Of a stretch of 64,000 nucleotides of DNA, positions 37,392 through 50,700 are shown piece after piece; within the stretch, counting starts at the first letter, position 1; every line of letters begins with the position of its first letter. The position numbers were made by a program, and so were the translations under genes. The stretch comes from Ehretia macrophylla (taxonomy: Eukaryota; Streptophyta; Magnoliopsida; Boraginales; Ehretiaceae): NCBI GenBank assembly GCA_037974665.1, contig CM075768.1:3064501-3128500 (forward strand), read 5' to 3'. The notes under the pieces are model-generated. The model did no database searches. It was not told where the DNA came from and saw only the letters and a list, made by a program, of their open reading frames with translations.

Positions 37392-39793
37392 ATACACGTA
37401 TATGATCACATATTGACATGTTGGCATATAAGGCATCGTTAGAACGTATGATCACTTCATATACCAATTTAAAAGCATTTATATATTTATGGGCAGCCAC
37501 GTAATCATATACAATACAAGCCAAAGAATACATTTTAACAATATAACAAATGCATAAGAAGTATACAAATGTGTTATAATATCATATACAAGATCGGATG
37601 CACGAATAGTTAACGTATGACCCCATAATCAATATAATTCATGCATGAGGCTATAATAACTTTTCTAGGCAGTCCACAGCTTCAATTAAAACCTCAATTA
37701 TAAGTTATGTAAAGCATGATTTAATACTTAGAAGACCTAGTTTGCAATTAGGGTTTTAGGTTCATGCTCAGCTACAAGATTCGTCAACTATTAGCTACAA
37801 GGAACACTTAGATCATCATCATACATATCTAACAATTATTGGACAGCATTGAAACATTGCAAATATCATCATTAAAACCACATGCAAGCCATGAAATCTA
37901 CCGATATGAACACGAAATCATCAAAAGACATTATATACGTGTTTACCACTATGATTCAACCCTAAAATCAACATGGAACATTCTCCTAAGCATTTAAACA
38001 TTTCCGGGCAGCCTACTACGCAACTCATATAAATCAATTAAAGCCATGCAATTCATAGTGATCACCTTAAACAAGCATTTCAACCGACTAAGGGCTTCAA
38101 ATACATAACTACATGCTATAATAACCACCAATCTTCCAAGATATCATCAAGAATCAAACAATAACATGTGGCCAGCCTACTACATATCATAATAGCATCA
38201 AAATACATCATGAAACCAAGGAATTAAACCCCTAACAAGTATATAATTAACTATAGCCTTCATATACATGGTCATACTCAAGATTAACCAACATTCATCA
38301 TTAAAATGAACTAAGAACATAAGAATAGTCATTTAAACCAATCTGTCCAGCCTTAAACAGTCCATGCAATCCAAGTTCTAAGCACTACAAACATATGCAA
38401 TGGCCCGATATGCTTCAAATCACAATTTCTAGCAACCACAACCATAGATCTTCACATGCAAGACCATATACACATATATATATGCTTATGAACTTTAAAA
38501 ACATTTATAAATCAATTTGAAACCCTCACATTGCAACCCTATATCACATATTTCAGTTACGACCTTCACTAATTGTCCTAACTTTCATCAGTTAGTTACC
38601 CAAGTAAATGATCTCCAAATTCAATGAATCATATATCAAATTGAAGCTTTACGAATTCTTTAACTCTTACCGCAAACCTCATTCAATTTCAAGTTAAGAT
38701 ATAAAAGTTATAACCATTCTCATGAGACCGCACAACCAGTCCAGTTTTAATAACTATCTAGTATACCCTACGATGTTTTCCCTATTAGGTGGTCTTAACG
38801 TCCGAATTACCTCTCGTGTATTTCTGCAAGATATGTTAAAAACTGAAAATTCTAGCTGCTTACTAATTTTTGTCAATTTTTGAGATCGTTTACTACTTTA
38901 AAAGTGCTCAAAACTGTGAGGTCAGTGAGCTGTCCGAGATTCTTCAGTCATGTTTAAACTCATTATATTTGCTTCTAAGCATGCAGGACTATATCACATA
39001 TATACATATGCTTATAAGATTTAAAAACATTTAAGAAACAGTTTTAACCCTCACCTTAGCAAATCCTAGCTAGAAATGCAAGAGCCGCTTGTGAAATGGT
39101 CTTGAAAGTGCCAAATCTCTTCTCTTCCAAGCTTGGCCGAATAGAACTCTTGTTTTTCCTTGGCCGAAAATGGAGAGCTTAGGAGAGTGGTTGAGTGTTC
39201 TTAGCAATTTTCCTTGGCTTAGGCAAGATGTTGAGAGCCTTAGGGAGTATTCTTGAGTCTTGAAAGCTTCTTGAAGATGGCTGCCTTTCTAGGTCCGAAA
39301 ATGGAGAAAAATAAGAGAGAATGGAGAGAAAATGAGAGTTTTCGGTGTGTTAGGTTTTAAGAGGGAGATTTAGAGTGTTGTTTTGTTATTTTGATATAGT
39401 TTGACTTGTTTTTGTCTGGGTGTGTTGCTAGGTCCGAAAATTAGAGCTTGTGTGTGTGTTTTGAGTCATGTATGGGTGCAATATTTTAGATATCTTGTGT
39501 CTTGTGATTGTAGTATTTTAGGTGTCTAGTGTTTAGTGTAGTGTAGACAAAGTGTGTAAGAATGTTTAGAGTTTAGGAAAAGTGTATAGAAGATGTTGGC
39601 TTAGGTGTTTGTGTAGCATTGAAGTTAGAATATAATATAGGGTATGTTTAGAGGTTTGTGAGGTTTTGTCTTGTAGTGATTTGAATTAGGATTAGAATAA
39701 TGTTAGTGGAAGATGTAGGATAGTTTTAATAATATTTTAGTGTTAGTGGAGTTTGTAGGATTGGTTTAATAGTATTTAAATAGTTAGTGGATT

Positions 39794-42236
39794 TGTCACG
39801 CCCCAACTCGACCCCACCTACGATCAGTCAGGACGCAACGGAATTTCGGCGGCATAACGACAGTAAACATATTTCCGAGGTTCTAAACCAACCTCATAAA
39901 ACATCATACATCCCGTAATTCCTCAATATAAACAACAACATACAACACAACCATATTATATAATAAAACATCCTCGTTATACGCCTCCGTTCCAACATGA
40001 CATACAATACCTCAACTTTAACATACATTTCAAAAGTAAGTTGAGACACAACTACAATTTAACCATAGACAAAAGGAAACCGCTAAGTTAACATCATTAG
40101 GTTCATCATCTTTTCAATATCTATTACATTAAGAACCGTAAAGCATATAAAGTCTATTAAACTAATATACAAGACATTTAGCAACATAAAGTCATAGATA
40201 AGACTCGGGAACATATGACTCATCCACAAAAGGCACATTTTCCACATTCTCCTCTTCAGGAGGCACGTACCCGTAATCTTGTGAAAGTACACCTGAAACA
40301 TGCATTAATAGAGAGTGAGCTTATATACATAAGCCCAGTGAGGATCCGATAGATCTCGACAGTATTCACTACGCTCCTTGGATTTAGTCCTTTGAGCAAG
40401 TAAACACACAACAACAATAATAACATAAATAAAGCTATCATCACATAACTATATGACCATTCAATAAGGATACTCTATTTGGTGTAGCTCCAAACGCCAT
40501 CACGATCTCAACCGTTCTTCTTATAACTCCCCATTACTCACGCACCCGAGGTACCTCACTATCCCCTTCCCTCCATGACATCTCCGTCATGCGAGCTGGG
40601 GGTAGCCTATGGCAGTCATGCCGGTTTCAACCCGACAGCCCGACGCTGCCCGAGAGGTGGCACACACATACCAAGGCTCCATTTTCATCAATCATCATGC
40701 AAGCATAAATCGATCAATCAATTGGGAGATCAGCAACAAGAGTGCCCGATTCCCGCATTCAATAATAATCAATCAATAACATCAATATAACATCAATATA
40801 ACATCAATATTAAATTAAACATCAAACAACGTAGTTAGATGACAAAGTAGGCCATCTAACCGGACATGCATAATATTCATAATTAAACTCTAAATTACTC
40901 AACAACAACTCACCATTCATCACTCGAACACTACCCAACCATCTAAGGCATCGTTCAAGAAATTAAAGAATGACAACCTAACTTCTAAAATTCATAACTT
41001 ACAATCTACTAATCCAAACATTGCCAAATCAGTTCCTATCACTCACCCATTCAACCTACTACATTAGCCCTCTCGGAAATCCACCATAACACCTCCAAAA
41101 CATGCCCGATAACCCTAAAACCCTATGACGTCATGGCTGGATTTTCCGGATTTCCACACAAACAATGTAATCGAAAATTCGGCATTACAACAGCGCTAAC
41201 ACGTAATTATCAAGTATTTAGAAATCGACGGCAATCGATTTCGAGCAACGCAACTCAATTAAATCAACTTTGAACATTTTAATCAAAATTAAATACCCGG
41301 AAAATAAAAATTATGCTATATCCGACAGAAACTTGTAGTATTAGTATATAATGATCCCTAGCATGCAAGGAGCAATAATCTATCATCAGATTTCAATTCT
41401 AACGGTTCAATCTTCATTTATACGCAAAAACACAAAAATGACATTTTGAGATCTAGAATTTTTCTCTCACCTTAGATGCGATATAAGCCTAGGAATGCGT
41501 GCAATGCGTGCCCAACAAGCAGAATCCAAGTCGGTGCGAAGTTTCACGGACAAAAACTAGGTTTTTCTTTGAAAAATTGGATTGAAAGCTTAAGTTTTTC
41601 TCTTCTCTTTTCTCTCCTCTTCCTCTCGGCAATGTGTGTGTGTGTGGTGGTGTTTTTGTGTTGTGTGAGTGTGTGTTGAGGACATAAGCTTAAATGGTCA
41701 ACTATTTAATTAAAGTCAAAGTTATTTTAATAGGTAATTTTGTGTTTTTAATGTCTTTAATTGCATTTTAGTGATCACCAAGTTAAAATTAATTATGCAA
41801 CCCCCAAGATATCTCAAGTGAGTTATTTTTAGGTGACAAGAAGTTTTACATTCAAAGAATTCCACCCGAGTCGGCTTAAAACTCGATTTTCGCAAAAGTC
41901 GGTGTAAAAACCCTAATAAATTCTTAAGCCGATTTTAAAACCGTTTTCATCAAACACAGGTCTATTAAAGTCCGTGGACTAGGTCTAGAAGGGTTAAAAA
42001 GACCAGTTTCAAAATTATAGCGGACGTGTTTCGAAAACACTATTCACTGAAAATCGACGATAAAATTTCTGACTCCGATTTTGATGAAAATTTCATGAAT
42101 GCACATTTAGCACGTATTAGAAGTATTGAAATCAAAATTATAACTTTCTAGGTCCTATAGCACATAAACAGGTTATATGCACGCAAAACGAGGTAAAACA
42201 CGTAAAACGAGATAAGCAAGAAAGTGGGGTTTCACA
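39794..42236 (-). mobile_element. solo LTR, family B, TSD ggatt
   Basis: It starts TGTCACGCCCCAACTCGAC and ends GTGGGGTTTCACA; ggatt flanks at 39789-39793 and 42237-42241. It is 2,443 bp long. H2 (40316-40337) and a perfect 8-bp H1 (40834-40860) are present. Much of it (about 40245-41580 and 41815-42160) is almost identical to 59357-61811, while the rest is clearly more diverged. The 71-codon frames at 40575 and 60138 are copies of each other for that reason. Confidence 0.95.
40834..40860 (-). other. hairpin H1, perfect 8-bp stem (family B)
   Basis: Arms GTTAGATG and CATCTAAC enclose an 11-base loop that in LTR sense reads GCCTACTTTGT. The loop matches the family A hairpins while every stem base differs. 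An identical copy is at 60397-60423. Confidence 0.75.
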
Positions 42237-42309
42237 GGATTGTCTAGGAGGAATATTCTATTGTCTAGTGCTTTGTGCAAGAATCTACCTAGATTAGTGT
42301 GCAGACACG

Positions 42310-42740
42310 TTTTTCTAGGTCAAGGCACGTACTACGAGGCATGCACATAAATCAATACAGAGCACAAATCCTCAGGTAATGCACACAGTCCAATGCTAAT
42401 ATACGTATTCCTAGGTTAGGGCACGTATTACGAGGTAATGCACATACTTCAAGACAAATGCATACAATTTGAGGTAATGCACGTAAATCAAGGTAAGGCA
42501 CTTAAATCTAGGTTAAGGCTCCTACTTCGAGATAGATGTATATATTCTAATAGGAGTGCATGTAACCCAAGGTCGGTCATGTAAATCTAGGTTTAAGGCA
42601 CGTAAATCGACGTAAGTGCATGTTGGCTAAGGAAATGCACGTATTCAGGGTTAAGGTATGTATCTCAAGGTAAGTACACGTGAGATAATATATGACACAC
42701 TAATCGAGATTAGGGCACACTAATCGAGATAAAACAAGTT
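42310..42740 (-). repeat. degenerate tandem repeat, about 20 bp per unit, with CACGTA
   Basis: Roughly twenty imperfect units resembling AGGTAAGGCACGTAAATCG fill the sense 5' end of the 36187-42760 LTR. Two or three similar units occur at the same end of the family B LTRs (42170-42225 and 61745-61795). In sense the recurring core is TTACGTGCATTACCT. Confidence 0.75.
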
Positions 42741-42765
42741 ATTTGGGGTCGGGCCTCACAGAGGT

Positions 42766-43131
42766 GACGTGAGCCAGTATCACCTCCGGATGATTTACTT
42801 GGTAACTCAATTAGAGGCATTTGGTTTCGTCATGGAACCCCGACTTCAAGTAGACTTGATCTTGCAGTCTCATCCATCATCCTACTCTCCTTTGATCTTG
42901 GACTTACACGTACACATGATTGAGGTCACACTGAATGAGTTGCCAAATGTTCTGACTAACTGGCAGAATCTTAGTTTGGGTGCAGTCCCAATCCCCATGT
43001 TGAGTTCTCTCCTTCTGTGGCTGAACCCAGCCAAAATAGAAACATTAGAAGGAGGAGAAGAAGGAGACATAGAAGGAACCAGGCTATGGAAATCTTACCA
43101 GGAGATCTCTCATCAGGAGGGGATTGAGTAG
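42766..43131 (+). pseudogene. E1 copia Gag, C-terminal part
   Basis: It resumes in frame after the gaggt duplication and stays open to a TAG at 43129-43131. It matches the copia Gag segment with an LxxQLxxxG helix and the VDLILxSxPxSY motif (residues roughly 110-145 of the interrupted frame), then NELPNVL. The joined reading would be about 250 codons with two stops. From about 43035 an alternative frame carries an arginine-rich run, which may be the original basic nucleic-acid-binding tail reached before a frameshift. Confidence 0.8.
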
Positions 43132-44766
43132 TCGGCCCTAATTATGCATGATTTGGTTGTTTTAGATCAACTCGGTATGCGATTCCAATTTTGAAAAATG
43201 TTTATAAATATTTGGACTGGTTTGATTATTTCTTTAAGAAATAGTAATGGCTATTTTCAATCATTTCTAACTGTGGGGAATTTTGGAATTATTTTCATTA
43301 TAGTAATGAAATGATCGGAATGCACATCAAAAGAAGGAACGTCTTCAAACTCAAACCGCATAAACATTTATATTTCATTACTTAGCATTTAATGAAATGG
43401 CTAATAACTAAATCATACTTAAAATGTCTGAAACTTTGAAATGGTCAAGAGTTAAGGACTTGAATTCGTTTATGTATCTATTCAAATGAGTTTGATCATT
43501 TAATTATTCTTTTTGACAAAAGAGTTTGCTCAAAATAAATAATTGAAAGGAATGGAGCTTATGAGACTTGTCTAGAATATGTTGGGTTATAAAAGAAGAT
43601 TAGAGAACGCATCTTTTATCACCAAAATCTCTCAGATTGTTTTTAAACTTATACCATGTTTTTAATTCTATGTTTAGATAGAATTTAAACTATTTCATGC
43701 ATAGTTTCTTTAGAGAAAGTAACTATGATGAATGAATAATAAATGTATTAAAATGAAATGATAGAGATCGTTTTCATTAATGAATAGAGATGATATCTAA
43801 ATTTATAAGAAAAGTTAGTGGGAGGTTTTTGCCCTTGACAAATCTTGTAAAGTTATGATACCTTCATTTACCAAGGTCCAACTAAATTAAATATCATGAT
43901 GCATATCTAGGGTATACCGATCATGTCTTGTAGTATCATGTCTATGAAGTACAATGATATGATTATTTGTTTTCTCATAGTCTGTACACCGAGTCACAAT
44001 CTTAAAATTTTCTTTAAGATTGAGGAATCTAAGAAATTTTGGTCTCTAGCCTTTATGGTAGGGCATCCGTCTTTTCTTGTAAATTTCCTTCTGACTGTTA
44101 AGCAAAGGTTTCGAAAGGTTTCCGCACCTAATCCATTATCCGATTGCAATCTCCTTAATGCAATGGCAAGTACAAGGCCCGATATAATGTAATGAGTTAC
44201 ATGATATAAATATCGGAGAGGATACACATAGGTTCTATTGATCTTATTATGATAATAATGATCTCTATATGAACTGTGGCCCGAATTTTTATTTTTTTGT
44301 GGATATAGTGAAGTTCTTAGTGAAGAATTCACTAAAAAGGATAAAAGTATGAATAATAGATTTATGAATTTTGGAAAGAGTTCCGAATAATAATAAGTAA
44401 TCTTTATCTTATTATTTGAGCCAAGATACTGCTTGGATTTTAATGATGTTTGGACATTGTGTGGTTCTGTCTATTAATAGTAGCCGATATTTTGTAATAT
44501 AACAACTATTATAGAGGCTTCTTGCACAAGCTTAAAAGAACCCGATCTCATCAAGCATCCAAACATGAAAAAGAGTCAATTCAAGAAATACTTTTTTGAT
44601 GTAAAATGGTTTAACAGAAAATATCCTATGGATGTTTCTATAGTTGAACCACTGATCATGTAAAGATAATTACAGTTGATCACCATCTTAGGAAAGATAT
44701 GTATATGGATACAAATGTACAAATGCGTTAATTCTATGGCTGATACCTTTAGTGCAAATGGGAGAT
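43132..44766 (+). pseudogene. E1 pol remnant, mostly unrecognisable, with PPT
   Basis: Most of this stretch shows no domain I can name, and the expected protease-integrase-RT length is missing. At 44158-44187 codons read AMASTRPDI, the copia RT/RNase H junction motif. Around 44527-44566 a decayed KEPRSHQxSKH motif of RNase H appears as KEPDLIKHPN. The purine tract AAATGGGAGAT at 44756-44766 abuts the 3' LTR. Confidence 0.6.
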
Positions 44767-47067
44767 TGTTGGGGATAAGCCCTAATGCTATAGTTGAGAT
44801 GACCTGAATTAGGGTTTAATAAGAATATATTTATGTGTTTTATACACTATGTTATTTCCAAGATGTTCATATTCTCTGCTTCGATATGAATGTGTCCCTA
44901 ATGCTTATCCGAGAAGAAAAATGTTCTAAAAGGGTTTAAGATATTTCGCAGTTTTTCTTTGATATGATAAACATTAAGAATTGATTCATAGCCCTTCAGA
45001 TTATTCGACCGGGACTAGAATAATCGAGTATGGATTATCATATGTTATTACATTTGATTAACATAGTGATATTAATGATAAAGGATGGCATGCGAAGTGC
45101 TAGAACAACATGATAATGTTGACTAATAAACATATGAGTGATCGTCAGTGATACATGATTGAATGTGACACCAAATAGTAAACTACATGATTTCCGGTTA
45201 ATAGTTTACTATTTAGTTGGGAATTGTGCAAATTAATCCTCAGACTTGAAAAATTACAGTTGTCGGTTGTATCAGGGGCTAAATACTACGTCTGAACAAT
45301 ACCCGTCTTCCAAAAAGGTGGGTTACGACCTTTCGCATTTTAGTTTTGTGATATGAACTGACAAGTAATTGTCAAGATAGGATATGCTAACCTCCGGCGC
45401 GAGGCGATGTCCTATGATATCTAAGAACGGTCGTTAAATGAGCAAGTCCTTGGCCAAGGCAAGTATGAAGTGATGGAAAGGGGTTTTTCCATAGTAGTCA
45501 TCTCTTGTTTCACCGGTTCAGATTTATTCTTAGTATCGGAGTTGGACTTAACCATTTTATGGTCCTTTCCCAATTGGGACATTTTAATAGAAGGATCGGA
45601 CTGCACGCTAATTCTCGACGGTTAAATGGATTCATATAAGACGTCGTCTTCATTATCGTATACATTCTCATGGTACGTTCATTGCTAATGAGTCACTCAT
45701 GAGTATGAGGGTATTTCAATAAAAGGCGGAGATATTTCCGAAATAGATAAAGAGGTTTATCAGTCCCTCATCGGTACGCGATTATGAATCTAGAAGGTAC
45801 ACACTAATAAGTAACATGAATAAGTTCACCGGAAGCTTGTATAATGTTGTTGGTGTCTTTAAGGTGTTAAGAGCCATCTATGTTGGTATTTGGGCCAAAA
45901 GTATAGTTTTAAAAAGTTTTAGGGTCAAATTATAATTATCAAAACTTTTGGGGCCAAATTGTAATTATTGAAAAGTAGTTTCAATGTATTTATTCTAATA
46001 GATATTAGAATGGGCAAAAATAATATATATATACATGTGGAAATTAGTGACTAGATATGTACATATGGCGTATGCATGTAGAGATTAATGACTAAGATAG
46101 TCCATGTCATTAATCCTAGTCATTTGAATTTGAATTGAATGGCTAGGATTAAGTCTTGAATAAAGACAAACTAATCCTAGCCTTTACTTTTGAAGAAAAG
46201 TGCTTTTTGCCAAGTGTCAAGAGAAAGAATAAAATTAACATTTGGATTGCAATAATTACAATCTTAGGATTTGCATGGCTTTGTCTTTAGAAGAAAGCAA
46301 TTATGATTAGCTATCTAATAAAGATAGTTTAATATATATTATATGTTTATAATAAAAGGTGACAACATTCTCTCTCCTTCCACTCACAATTTCGGCCAAG
46401 CAAAGGAGGAGAGAGAAGATTGAAATCTTGTCATCTAATGCTAATGATTGTGATCCTAAGACATGCATGGCTTGTCATGAAAAGGTGGCAATTGTGATTG
46501 GTCACTTATTATGATAATTGCTTATATTAATATATGATGACAACTCTCTCTCTCACTTAATGCCTCTCACACACACGGCACACATATTGGCAAAAACAAC
46601 AAGAAAACTTCATCTTTTCTCTATGGTGTTTCGACTATAGCATAGAAGAAGAAGAAAGTTTTTGTTTTTTGCCTTTTGATATACACACATAGCTTCAAAA
46701 CCTTGAGGATATACTAGCACTTTACATCTTCAAGTGGTGGTAGAACTTTGGATGCTTGGTAGACCAACTAGGGCCTTCATGTTAGAAAGATTTAAAGGCT
46801 AGTCTTCAAGCACCATCATCTCCAAAGTTGTCTACAAGAGGTATACCTTTGTACCTCCTTTTTGTTTATATATATATAGTTGATATATAGATTGAGCTTA
46901 TATATGGACATTGATAGAATAATACATGTTGATGTTAGCTAAATTTTTTTGAAATGTGCTATTGTCTATTTTGGCCTTAGCTAGCTATCCATGATAGTAT
47001 TTACGATCTTGAATCCAACAATAATATATGTTGTGACATGATCTCTAGTTGTTGGCTTGTACTTTCA
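44767..47067 (+). repeat. E1 3' LTR
   Basis: 2,301 bp, starts TGTTGGGGATAAGCCC and ends TTGTACTTTCA. It lacks the long AT run of the 5' LTR. Confidence 0.88.
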
Positions 47068-47788
47068 AATACTACCAAGAATTCCACTGAGAATACCAAG
47101 AGGAGATCTATATAAGAAACCCAAGGTAAGAGGCCAAATAAAGGCTCCAGTAAGAATACCAATCCAAAAGCCTGAAGAAGAATCCCCTCCGAATATGAAC
47201 ACCATACATAAGAATTCCCAATATAATTGTTGTATAAGAGTTTCACATAAATAATCCAAATGTGAATACTAGAGAAAATACCGGATATTGCTGAATAAGA
47301 ACTCCAAGCTAGAATTCCGAAAGAGATTACCAAGAAAATATCCAACGAGAATCTCAAACTTGCTTTTCGAAGTACTTCTTGTTGATCACTAATATAAACT
47401 ACGGTCGGCTCTGCTGTTTTACATCTTCAAGAGATCTGCTTCTGGCTTTCTCTATAGGGGAAGAGTTTACTTACCAATTCAAGGGATAACGTATGCATGC
47501 AATTGGGTTGACGTAACATAAACACTTAGTACACAATATTACAAATAACTGGATAAGTAGCACGCATAATCACATAATTAAACATATCACATAGTTATAC
47601 ATATCGCACATTCTTAATATCTCACATAAGCAAATCACATAGAAACACATTTTCATTCAAGTTACACGAGTCTCACATGCAAGCAAACCACTACTCAAAG
47701 TACATTTCACATACACGCACTCGGGTTCGCTACCCAACAAACTGAGGACCCTATCCCGGCTAAGAGCTAACTAAACTCTGATACCAAT
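47068..47788 (-). mobile_element. E0 internal region with 13-bp repeats and PBS
   Basis: 47068-47340 carries degenerate 13-base units like CCAAATAAGAATA in minus sense. 47500-47788 is the CA-rich leader homologous to 1603-1920. The PBS CTCTGATACCA (TGGTATCAGAG in sense) at 47776-47786 is two bases from the LTR. Together with 9494-9677 the internal region is only about 0.9 kb and encodes no Gag or Pol. E0 is therefore a non-autonomous element, or one that lost its coding region before E1 inserted. The frames at 47001-47357 and 47057-47259 read through the repeats. Confidence 0.75.
47776..47786 (-). other. primer binding site (initiator tRNA-Met)
   Basis: Sense strand TGGTATCAGAG, two bases beyond the LTR end at 47789. 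It is the clearest PBS of the gypsy-type elements and sets the sense direction for all family A LTRs. Confidence 0.88.
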
Positions 47789-50700
47789 TGTAACATCCCA
47801 ATCCCTCACGAGACCGGAGCCCCGATCCTAAACCTGAGGTCTCGAAAAATGAGAAAAAACGGACTGAGTTTCCCCTGTTTCTAGGACTATCCTGTACTCA
47901 GAAGAAATGGCCGCAATAACAACATATAACATTCATTTCATGACTTTCTAAGACTATAAGACCATCTGAGTCTTTCTACTATATCAAAATATAACATACA
48001 AGCATGCATTTCATTAACTATTGAAATTCTATGTGATAAAAATGATTATCATACCACTCTAATTTTATCGACTTAACTTTCTTATATTTTAAGTAAATCA
48101 TCCCACACAAGCAAGCGAGCCATCTAAGCAATTAAAGAAAAGTACTAAAGTTATTACAGGCCAGCTATTAACTACTAAATCTTACAAGACTTTAATACAA
48201 CCCTCTAAATCAAATACATTTACATACAAAACCTCTATAATCATAAAGTAGATTACAAGCCAAGCTATTCAAATGCTCTACATAAATTCACATATATCAA
48301 TCAGTAAAAGCTAAAACATCCAGTCACGATAACTCTCGAGTTTTCTTTTCCTTAGACTCTGAAGACACCGAACCTAAAATGGTTAGAAAGAGGGAGTGAG
48401 CAACACAATTGCTCAGTGAACAACACAATTGCTCAATGAGGGAGAGGAAACAGATATTCGGAGAGTTTTGAAAATCTTTCATGCAATGCGGATAGATCAA
48501 GTATATAATCAACAATATAAACTAATGTAGCTATGTTGACAATATATCATAAGCAATTACCTATTAATCATTAAAGAAGGCAAACAACCACAAAAGACCA
48601 AATACAATAAATATTACCTTGGAAAATCAATATCATTATAATACATAACTCAGATATACAAGCTAGATATCACATATAAAAGAACATAAGCAATGGTAAC
48701 TTTCCAAGGACATAGGGCCCAAGTGAGAGTTACTAAATAAAATGATACGATTTTGATCACGAGCACAAACCACGATCCACGATCCAAGAACTCAAATAGA
48801 CAATAATGATTTCGATATCGATAAGCCGGCATAATTTTATACCCCCGAATATAATACCCCTTAATCCTACGACCCAACTCTCCCAGGGCGGTATCCCTAG
48901 CGAGAGAGGGAATAGCTACGGAGGACGAACAACCATTGGCAAGCCCGATGCCGCCCAGTAGATGGCCACCACATCCGTGCAAAATGGTTGCGCAACCACG
49001 ATAGGTATGAGTTTTCACTCGATGATATCTATAATTTCCATGGAAAACTGATTCGATAGCCATACTAGATAACATATACGAGACAATTTTATAAGCAATA
49101 TAATAATATAAACAAGGGACAAATATGTATATATTCACTCAATTTATAACAAAGTACACATAAATATAAACAATTATATTAAACTGTACAATTTATGAGC
49201 AATAAGTAAACTAAGATGCACAAGAAAATGAAAACCCCCTCACCTTGGGATCTACTCTCAAACACCTTGAATTGGTTTAATAGATCAAGCCCTAGCAGCA
49301 TGTAGGAGAACACATACTCATCATAAGAAATCCCATAGATGTCATTCATAGCCAATATAATAAAGTTCACATTAATGGCTCAACTAGCAATTCCACACGA
49401 TTAAATGTCACTTAGCAACAATGGACATTGGCAAGAATTATCAATATAAACAACTCATAAGCATATTCTCTCAATCCCCAACAAAGCAAACATGTAGCTC
49501 AACTCACAAACTTTTCCGAATAAATAAACATTCCACACAATTATAATTAGACTCTTCAATTTCTATCCACTATTAATCTAACCAATCAATCATGCTATAG
49601 ACATGAAATAAATGCTATCAATACAAACAACCACTTAACACACAAAGAACTCTAACAAGCTAACTAATCAATAACTAAGCACTTAAGCCACATTAAGACT
49701 CCAACTCAAGTTAAGCATACATGTCTAACATAAGGACTCCAACACATATTACACCATACTCATAAGGATAGAATCCTAATTCTACAACACATTACCTCAA
49801 CACACATTCATGCATTATTATAAGTTAAATTACAACACATTTTAATTAACACATTTATTAAACACTCAACCAACCACTCAATCACTTAAGCTACACTTGA
49901 CACCCACATTCATCTTTCAACTAAACCACGTGAAATTGACACCAATTAGACCTTATCAACACAATTATCACAAAAGAACATACTAAATCACATTCTAACT
50001 AACTTTTAGCACAAAAATACAAGCTACATCAACAACATTTGCATCATAACGCAATTTCATTTTACTCCAATCATCACCTAACATCAACCTAAGCTAGCAA
50101 GCATTTAAATACCATAAGAATAATTCAAAAGGCTCTTAAAATCTGTTTATTCCCAAAAATTCAGCCAACGTAGCCCATTCTTTTTTGGCACATTCATGCA
50201 TTTCTAAGCTAATCTACTATGCTGAGATGGCATATAAATATTTATGAGCAACAGAACTAGGCTAAGAATCAAGTTTAGGCTTCAATTTTAGCATTTCAAC
50301 ACAAAACCCAACTACTAATCATCATGAAAATAAAATACATTATAACTAAATTCTAAAATGGTAAACATGTGACATAACACCTAAATAACTAGTATCAAAG
50401 GTAAATTTAGCAATATAATGCAAGAATAATGTGTTTTAAAGCAATTTTTTTAAAAAAAGCCCTCATAAATTTTTCGTTCCGAAAGTTGAAAAACGAATGG
50501 TAGATGCGAAGTAGAAGTTGAGACGAGTTCAAAAATGTCTAGGTTGGCCTTTGATTCAACCTCTAACCCCTTCAAATCGCTAAAAATACACAAAATTTAC
50601 TATTCCCGTAGGCAAGGGTTTTGGCTTATTTTGGGCATTTTTGGCTGATTTTGAGCATTTTTTTGGGTATTTGCATTATTAGGTAAGTCAACAAAAGTCA

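Larger units (their letters stand above)
36187..42760 (-). mobile_element. solo LTR, TSD gaggt, split by a family B solo LTR
   Basis: It starts TGTCACGCCCCAACCC and ends GTCGGGCCTCACA, flanked by gaggt at 36182-36186 and 42761-42765. The nested unit 39794-42236 leaves about 4.1 kb, the longest LTR here. H2 (36907-36924), GC-rich island (37135-37300), GGTTGCAACC (37313) and H1 (37366-37391) are present in minus sense. Its sense 5' end (42242-42760) has a degenerate tandem repeat of about 20 bp. No coding frame is supported. Confidence 0.93.

Noticed and set aside
40775-40815. Repeated ACATCAATATA units, checked as a possible CRISPR-like or satellite array
   Set aside because: Only three or four short direct units without spacers, in a plant LTR, repeated at 60340-60375 because the LTR is repeated.
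48650-49138. 162-codon minus-strand frame, the longest in the window
   Set aside because: It spans the GC-rich island and AT-rich flank of the E0 5' LTR. The recognisable part is the island seen in other LTRs, and the rest does not align.
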